A DNA stretch of 64,000 nucleotides from Alphaproteobacteria bacterium (lineage in GTDB: Bacteria; Pseudomonadota; Alphaproteobacteria; JANSWW01): NCBI GenBank assembly GCA_024743275.1, contig JANSWW010000003.1:62001-126000 (forward strand). The letters run 5' to 3'. This document shows positions 58,584-64,000 of the stretch, piece after piece (the stretch's first letter is position 1; each line of letters opens with the position of its first letter). Below the pieces are notes generated by a model, which saw only the letters and a program-made list of their open reading frames with translations, searched no databases and was not told the origin of the DNA. A program made the position numbers and the translations under genes.

Positions 58584-60119
58584 TTAGGCCGCGTATTTCT
58601 CCTCGACCAGCTTCCGCTTCAGCTTCATCTGGGTCATCCGGTTGACGTGATCGAGCACCTCAGGGCCGAATTTCCGCTCGACGAGTCCGAGATAGCTCGG
58701 GGAGGTGAAGTAGCGGGTCCAGGCCTGATCGCGGAATTCGAGGATCGAGGCCGCGTCCAGGTGGTTGGTCGGCAATGGCAGGGTTTCATAGGCGTGCTGC
58801 GAGAAATGATGCCATTCGGTCGGCAGCGGCCAGTTGTTCTGGATCGCCATCCCGTAGAGCTGGGAGCCCGGATAGGCCATTGCCGAATAGAAGTTGGCGA
58901 ATTCCGTGTTGAGCTGGAGCGCCATGTCGAGGGTTTCCTCCATGCGCTCGTGATTGTCGTCCGGCAGGCCGAAGATATAGTTGCCGAGCACGTGGATCCC
59001 GGCGTTCTGGATCTTGCGGACCTCGCGTTCGATATCGGACGCCTTGAACTTCTTCGACGCCCCGTCGCGGACTTCCGCCGACGCGCTCTCGATGCCGAGG
59101 GCCAGCCAGTTGACACCGGCGTTCTTGAGATTGTCGAGGAAGCCGTCCTGGACCGTGTCGACCCGGGCGTAGGCCCAGATATTGATGTCGAAACCGCGCT
59201 CGATCAGCTTGTCGGTCACGCCCATGACATGGCGTTTGTTGAGCACGAACATCTCGTCGACGATCTTGATGTTCTTCACGCCGTAGTTGGTGACCAGATG
59301 CTCGATCTCCTTCACCACGCTGTCGGGCGACCACATGCGGTAGCTCGGCTTGCCGAAGGGGGCGTTGATGCAGCAGAAATTGCACTTGTAGGGACAGCCC
59401 AGCGTGGTGTGGATCGCGGCATAGGGCGTGCGGTGATGGATGTGGTCGAAGGCGTGCCAATTGTGGGAACGGTAGTTCCGCATCGGCAGAAGGTCCCAGG
59501 CGATGCCCGGCATCTCGCCGTCGAGATCGTCGACCAGGCCTTCCGGCCGGGACGGCTTGCGGACCGTGCCGTCGGCGTCGCGCCACCACAGGGACGGCAC
59601 CTTCGAGAGGTCGGTCTCGCCGGCCTTGAGCGCTTCCCAGGTCTTGACGATGGTGATCGGACCCTCGAGGTCGCAGACGAAGTCGACCGGCTCCTCGCGG
59701 ACCGTGCGCTCCGGCAGGGCCGCCGGATGGGTGCCGGTCAGGATGATCGGCAAATCGGGAGCCAACGCCTTGATCGCCTTGGCGGTGCGCCGGGCGGCGG
59801 ACATGTTCTGGGTCGAGGCGGATGGCTGAAAGCCGTAGACGACCATCGCGACCAGGGTGGGCTTCATGTCCTTGACGACCTTCTCCGCCACGGCGTCGAC
59901 GGTCAGGCCTTCGCCGGGCGCATCGACGATGGCGACGCCGGCGCCCTTGTTGCGGGCATAGGTCGCGAACAGCCCGGCAAAGGCCGGCGGTTCGATCGCC
60001 GAGAACTCGTTCGACAGCGATTGGTAGATCTGGGCCGGTTCGCCCGGATTCACAAAAACGATGTCGATATCCCCGGCAGGGGCCTTGGTCACGGAGGGGG
60101 AGAGAGTCGTTTGAACCAT
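58584..60119 (-). CDS. B12-binding domain radical SAM protein
   Basis: The 511-residue protein has an N-terminal cobalamin-binding domain (DIDIVFVNPGEPAQ, then KPTLVAMVVYGFQPS and LPIILTGTHPAALPE), followed by a radical SAM core with CxxxCxxC in TLGCPYKCNFCC (about 243-250) and IVDEMFVLN. It ends in a region typical of class B radical SAM methylases and anaerobic cyclases. These enzymes typically methylate unreactive carbons or rearrange substrates. The neighbours suggest a glycan or natural-product modification. The ATG at 60119 begins a short Ser/Thr-rich leader; the frame upstream is unlike it. Confidence 0.88.
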   Translation of the reverse strand: MVQTTLSPSVTKAPAGDIDIVFVNPGEPAQIYQSLSNEFSAIEPPAFAGLFATYARNKGAGVAIVDAPGEGLTVDAVAEKVVKDMKPTLVAMVVYGFQPSASTQNMSAARRTAKAIKALAPDLPIILTGTHPAALPERTVREEPVDFVCDLEGPITIVKTWEALKAGETDLSKVPSLWWRDADGTVRKPSRPEGLVDDLDGEMPGIAWDLLPMRNYRSHNWHAFDHIHHRTPYAAIHTTLGCPYKCNFCCINAPFGKPSYRMWSPDSVVKEIEHLVTNYGVKNIKIVDEMFVLNKRHVMGVTDKLIERGFDINIWAYARVDTVQDGFLDNLKNAGVNWLALGIESASAEVRDGASKKFKASDIEREVRKIQNAGIHVLGNYIFGLPDDNHERMEETLDMALQLNTEFANFYSAMAYPGSQLYGMAIQNNWPLPTEWHHFSQHAYETLPLPTNHLDAASILEFRDQAWTRYFTSPSYLGLVERKFGPEVLDHVNRMTQMKLKRKLVEEKYAA

Positions 60120-60279
60120 TGTCCTGCTCAGCCTTGATCGATGGGCGGGGGAATTCCAACCGCCGTCCAAGCACATTTTGGGCCAAATCGCCTGAACGCT
60201 ATGCAATATTAGCACATATCGGCCTTTCCTTCCCGCGAATTCACGGCGCAATCCTCCGCAACCCGATGACTTTACTCTC

Positions 60280-61998
60280 ATGACGACCGTCGCCGACGCC
60301 CTTGGGATGGCAGTCCGGCAGATCCAGGAAGGTCGGCTCGATCTGGCGGGCCGGATCGTTTCCCGCGTCCAGGCGACCTATCCGGAGCAGGGGGAGGTCG
60401 TCCGCATCCTGACCAGTATCGCCTATATGGCGGGGCTGAGGCGGCGCGCCCTGCATCTCGTGACGTTGGCCCGCGCCCTCGCGCCGGCCCAGGGCGCCTT
60501 GCTCGACGATTTGGCGGTGATCGCCCAGAGCGGTGGGGACAGGGCGCTGTGTTTCCGCGCGGCGGGCAGGGCGCTCGCGGTTCTGGGGCCGAGTCCGGAA
60601 CGGCTTCGCTTGCGGGCCAATATGGCCATCGAACGTGCCGAGATCGGCCATGCGCGGCGAATCGGCATGCTCGCGGTGGCGCTCTCGCCGGATGACGGAG
60701 CGGCGTTTTTTCATTGGTCCCATCAAATGAATTTCGCGACCTCTCTCGATCCGGTCCGCCTCGCGACGGCCCGGCTAGTCGGCGGACGCCGGTTCTTCGG
60801 GGCCTGTCCGCGACCTGCCCCGAAGTCACTTGTACGCCCCCGCGAGAAACGCCCTCTTCGCGTCGGGATCGTCGGCGGGACCATGCTGGGGGCGACCACC
60901 CACGGGGCGTCGCTCTTGCCACTGCACCGCGCGCTCGACCGGACCCGGATCGAGATCGTCTATTACTCCGACCGGGAGGTGGGTGCGGAGCAGCCGGAGT
61001 CCCGGGCGCTCGCCGATCTTTCCGCCGGGTGGCGGAGGACCCATGGCATTGACGACGCGGCGATGGCCGATCTGATGCGGGAGGACGGGCTCGATATCGC
61101 CGTCGACCTCGTCGGCCATCTTGTCGGCGAGCGGTCCGCTGTCTTCGCCCACCGTCCCGCACCGGTCCAGGTGAGCTATCTCCATATCGCGCCGTCGGGC
61201 CATCCCGGGATCGACTATGCCATCGTCGATCCCTTTCTGGTGCCCGAGGGGTGCGAGGACTGGATGACCGAGGCCTGCGTCCGCGTGCCTTGCGTCCACC
61301 TTTTCGAGTCGCCCTTCCCCCTGCCGCCGGCGGACCCGCCACCCGCCGAGACCCTGGGTCGTCCGGTGACCTTCGGCAGTTTCAACGTTCTCGGGAAGGT
61401 CAACCCCGAGAGTCTGTCGCTGTGGGCGGCGGTGTTGAAGGCCATTCCGGGGTCGCGCCTGATCCTCAAGAACCAAGGCTTCTCGGACCCGTCGGTGGTC
61501 GCTCGGTTCGCGGGCCTGCTGACCCGGGAGGGAGTGGCGCCGGAGCGGCTGGATTTTCGGGCCCATACGGCGAGTTTCGAAGACCATATCGCGATGCTCA
61601 ACGAGATCGATATCGCCCTCGACCCGTCTCCCTATGTCGGGATCATCACCACCTGCGAGGCCTATCTGATGGGCGTCCCGGTGGTCAGCATGCCGGGCCG
61701 GTCCGTCGTCTCGGGCTATGCAAGGTCCATCGCCCATCAGGTGGGGCTGGACGATCTGATCGCCGCCGACCCCGGCGGCTTCGTGGCCATCGCCAAGGGC
61801 CTGAGCGCCGATGCCGATCGGCGCAGGGAGCTCCGCCAGGCCCTGCCCGACCGCTTCCGGCGGTCCCTGTTGGGCGATGCCTCGGCCTTCGCGGAAACCA
61901 TGACGCTCGCTTTCGAAGCGATGGTCCGGCGCTGGACAGAGGGGCGTCCGCCGGGCCATCTGACCGTGACGGAAACAGGAGAGGTGATCGAGCGGTGA
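60280..61998 (+). CDS. TPR-GT41 glycosyltransferase, FGSFN class, with altered catalytic-His segment
   Basis: The 572-residue protein has a TPR-like start of about 190 residues and a GT41 domain. At the position where relatives have a DH or NH (catalytic His), this protein reads RVGIVGGTMLGATTHGASLL, with Ala at the equivalent site and a His three residues later. The rest is standard: FGSFNVLGKVNPESLSLWAAVL (about 364), the His-containing RAHTASFEDHIAMLNEIDIALDPSPY, and EAYLMGVPVVSMPG. It may use the shifted His or be catalytically altered. Its TGA overlaps the next GTG. Confidence 0.85.
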   Translation: MTTVADALGMAVRQIQEGRLDLAGRIVSRVQATYPEQGEVVRILTSIAYMAGLRRRALHLVTLARALAPAQGALLDDLAVIAQSGGDRALCFRAAGRALAVLGPSPERLRLRANMAIERAEIGHARRIGMLAVALSPDDGAAFFHWSHQMNFATSLDPVRLATARLVGGRRFFGACPRPAPKSLVRPREKRPLRVGIVGGTMLGATTHGASLLPLHRALDRTRIEIVYYSDREVGAEQPESRALADLSAGWRRTHGIDDAAMADLMREDGLDIAVDLVGHLVGERSAVFAHRPAPVQVSYLHIAPSGHPGIDYAIVDPFLVPEGCEDWMTEACVRVPCVHLFESPFPLPPADPPPAETLGRPVTFGSFNVLGKVNPESLSLWAAVLKAIPGSRLILKNQGFSDPSVVARFAGLLTREGVAPERLDFRAHTASFEDHIAMLNEIDIALDPSPYVGIITTCEAYLMGVPVVSMPGRSVVSGYARSIAHQVGLDDLIAADPGGFVAIAKGLSADADRRRELRQALPDRFRRSLLGDASAFAETMTLAFEAMVRRWTEGRPPGHLTVTETGEVIER

Positions 61999-63920
61999 CG
62001 GAATCGGTGGCCACCCAAGTTCGGAACTGCCTGATCGATGGGCTCGACCGGCATCGAGCCGGGGATCGCGCGGCGGCCGCGGACCGCTATCTCGCGGCCT
62101 TGGAGATCCACCGGCCGGCCGCCGATGCCTGGCATCTGCTGGGGGTCGCGGCGCTGGAGATCGGGCTCGAGCGTGCCGTCCGGCCGCTGCTGCTCGCCAG
62201 CGCGCTGGTCCCGTCCTCGGGGATCTATCTGACCAACCTCGCCCATGGCCTGTTCCGGGCACGCCAGGCCGGACGGGCGCTCCCCGTCGCCATGCGCGCC
62301 CGTCGCTTGGCGCCCGATCATCTGGAGGCCCGCATGGCCGAGGGGATGGCGGCGATGGCCCTGGGCAAGGCGATCCAGGCGAGTGCCGCTTTCCGCGCCG
62401 TCCTCGACGGGCAGCCGGACAATCTCGCCGCCCGCACCAATCTCTCCGTCGCGTTACAGGCCCTCGGCAAGGTCAGCGCGGCCCTGGAGCATGCCCAAAG
62501 GAGTCTCAAAGGTCAGCCGGATCAGGCGGCCGCCCTCTCGGCGGCGGCGGCCTGCCTTATTCTTCTGGGTCGGTCGACCGAGGCGGTCGCGCTGCAGGCG
62601 GCGGCGGAGCGGACCTCTCCGGAAGCCCCGGCGGTCGGCTCGAACATGCTGTTCACGCTGGCCTATGACGAGACGCAGACCAGCGCCAGCGTCGCGGCCG
62701 CAACCAAGGACTGGGCCGGACGGCATGCCGCCGGAATCCCGGCGTCGGCCCCGGTTGCCAAGAACCGTCCGGGACCTCTCCGCGTCGGCTATCTCTCTCA
62801 GGATTTCCGCGATCATCCGGTCGGCCGGAACACTCTGCCGGTCATCGCGGCCCACGATCCGAAGGCCGTCTCAGCCTTCGTCTATTCCCTGAGGCCGCAG
62901 GACGACATCTGGTCGGCCATGGCCCTCAAGGTGGGCGGGGCTGGACGCTATCGCGACTGTTCCGGCATGACCGACGCGCAGGTGGCGGGATGCATCGCCG
63001 CCGACGATCTCGATATTCTGGTCACGCTCGCCGGACACACGGCCTATGGATTGCCGCTTGTCGCAGCCCACCGCCCGGCCCCGCTGCAGGTCTGGTGGCA
63101 CGATCTCCAGCCGTCGGGGATGTCGGCGGTCGACTACCGGATCAGTGACCCGGTGCTGACCGGCGACGGCATCGCGGCGGAGGCCGGCGACGAGGCGCCG
63201 GTGCTGCTGCCGACCTTCTATTGCCATGAAGTGCCTGAGGAGGAAGGGGCCGTCGCCCCGTTGCCGATGCTGCGGACGGGATACCCGGTGTTCGGCTCAC
63301 TCAACAATCCGGCGAAGCTGTCCGAGGGCTGTCTTTCGCTGTGGCGGCAAGTGATGGAAGCGGTCCCCGACGCCCATCTGATGGTGAAGTACAAGCGATA
63401 CTTCCAGGATCCGGGGATCATCGACCGGATCAAAACCGCGCTCGGGCCGGCATCGGAAAGGCTGATCGTGCTGGCGGCCGACGACGACCGGACCCGGCAT
63501 CTGGACGTCTGGAACCGGATAGACGTCGCGCTCGACCCGTTCCCCTTCAACGGCTCCACCACCAGCTTCGAGGCCCTGTGGATGGGGGTGCCCGTCGTCA
63601 CCTTGCGCGGCGACCGCTTCGTCTCCCGGGTTGGGGCGTCGCTGCTGACCGAATTGGGACAACCCGATTGGATCGCGGAAACCCCTGGCGATTATGTCGC
63701 GGTGGCAAGGCACCTTCTGGCCGACCCGTCCCGCCTTTCCGAGATCCGGGTGGGCTTGCGGGACCGCATCCGCCGGTCGGCCCTGATGGATCCGATCCGT
63801 CACGCCCGCTGGATGGAGGCCGCCTACCGGATCATGGCGGCGCGGGCAAGGGCGGGTCAGGCACCGACCGCAATCACCGCAGAGATGCTGCGGGAGACGG
63901 CTCATGCCGACGATCGATGA
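61995..63920 (+). CDS. TPR-GT41 glycosyltransferase, FGSFN class
   Basis: The 641-residue protein starts with GTG at 61995 (GTGA overlap with the previous gene). The TPR array is about 20-240 (AAADRYLAALEIHRPAADAWHLLGVAAL, SAAFRAVLDGQPDNLAARTNLSVAL). The GT41 part shows RVGYLSQDFRDHPVGRNTLPV with the catalytic-position His, FGSLNNPAKLSEGCLSLWRQVM (about 432) and DPFPFNGSTTSFEALWMGVPVVTLRG. The in-frame extension back to 61251 is a shadow over the upstream gene. It overlaps the start of the next TPR gene. Confidence 0.9.
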   Translation: MTESVATQVRNCLIDGLDRHRAGDRAAAADRYLAALEIHRPAADAWHLLGVAALEIGLERAVRPLLLASALVPSSGIYLTNLAHGLFRARQAGRALPVAMRARRLAPDHLEARMAEGMAAMALGKAIQASAAFRAVLDGQPDNLAARTNLSVALQALGKVSAALEHAQRSLKGQPDQAAALSAAAACLILLGRSTEAVALQAAAERTSPEAPAVGSNMLFTLAYDETQTSASVAAATKDWAGRHAAGIPASAPVAKNRPGPLRVGYLSQDFRDHPVGRNTLPVIAAHDPKAVSAFVYSLRPQDDIWSAMALKVGGAGRYRDCSGMTDAQVAGCIAADDLDILVTLAGHTAYGLPLVAAHRPAPLQVWWHDLQPSGMSAVDYRISDPVLTGDGIAAEAGDEAPVLLPTFYCHEVPEEEGAVAPLPMLRTGYPVFGSLNNPAKLSEGCLSLWRQVMEAVPDAHLMVKYKRYFQDPGIIDRIKTALGPASERLIVLAADDDRTRHLDVWNRIDVALDPFPFNGSTTSFEALWMGVPVVTLRGDRFVSRVGASLLTELGQPDWIAETPGDYVAVARHLLADPSRLSEIRVGLRDRIRRSALMDPIRHARWMEAAYRIMAARARAGQAPTAITAEMLRETAHADDR

Positions 63921-64000
63921 GGTTTTGGACGCCGCCGAGCGATTGATCGTGGAGGGCCGCACGGCGGATGCCGGCCGGCTGGTCGGGAAGGTGTTGGAGT
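63904..64000 (+). CDS. Partial TPR protein, probably a sixth TPR/GT41 gene (cut by window edge)
   Basis: A frame from ATG 63904 runs off the right edge, giving 32 residues beginning MPTIDEVLDAAERLIVEGRTA and continuing with a DAGRLVGKVLE helix. The opening matches the first TPR helix of the two genes upstream, and it overlaps the previous stop by 17 bp, indicating the same operon. Whether a GT41 domain follows cannot be seen. Confidence 0.6.
   Translation, partial: MPTIDEVLDAAERLIVEGRTADAGRLVGKVLE

Noticed and set aside
61251..61994. N-terminal extension of the last complete GT41 protein
   Set aside because: The open frame runs across the previous gene in another phase; the GTG at 61995 overlaps the previous stop and begins the TPR region.
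1..64000. CRISPR array, insertion sequence, prophage or plasmid origin
   Set aside because: No regularly spaced repeats with spacers, no transposase, integrase, recombinase or phage structural genes were found on either strand.

Overview
The window is GC-rich chromosomal DNA that reads as a free-living alphaproteobacterium, probably of Rhodospirillales type and possibly marine. The lineage call is an inference. It rests on alphaproteobacterial PAS_5-type and DUF455-type proteins, an RNase E with an acidic insert in its S1 domain, a tRNA gene with encoded CCA, a PQQ operon, and a DmdA-like demethylase. I see no rRNA, CRISPR array, prophage or insertion sequence.

Layout. 1-1914: small unrecognised genes and a PAS_5 protein. 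1957-3691 (-): queC-queE-queD, three steps of 7-deazaguanine (queuosine precursor) synthesis. 3816-9356: small-molecule metabolism (NIPSNAP, VOC, AstE/AspA-like amidohydrolase, SCP2, D-2-hydroxyacid dehydrogenase, Cys/Met PLP enzyme, PhyH dioxygenase), with a repeat-rich divergent promoter region before the PhyH gene. 9428-9548: a promoter, three hairpins and an intrinsic terminator with no ORF, which I read as a small RNA gene. 9620-12256: N-formylglutamate amidohydrolase, tRNA-Val(GAC), a stretch of repeat-bearing non-coding DNA and an alpha/beta hydrolase. 12421-16980: a complete polyamine-type ABC importer, followed by a PadR-like regulator, an ion channel and an SDR.

18974-38656 is mainly housekeeping: RNase E, an AMIN/Amidase_3 amidase followed by PBP1A, prfB with its programmed +1 frameshift, a membrane protein, a PAS-GGDEF cyclase, a P-loop kinase, the coupled pair glnE-bcp followed by a DUF455 gene, and a large YhdP/AsmA-like protein. 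38658-44040 is a PQQ unit: pqqABCDE on one strand and, divergently, an exported PQQ-type sugar dehydrogenase with a small c-type cytochrome. It looks like a periplasmic oxidation system that makes its own cofactor and electron acceptor. tyrS and an outer-membrane barrel follow.

46095 to the right edge is the most unusual part. Five TPR plus GT41 (SPINDLY/OGT-like) glycosyltransferases and the start of a sixth TPR gene lie among a SPASM-type radical SAM enzyme, a zinc-finger C-methyltransferase-like protein, an FkbM methyltransferase, a B12-binding radical SAM protein, two lipoproteins, a tandem Usp protein and a DmdA-like gene. I infer a protein or surface-glycan modification locus; the target cannot be read from this window.
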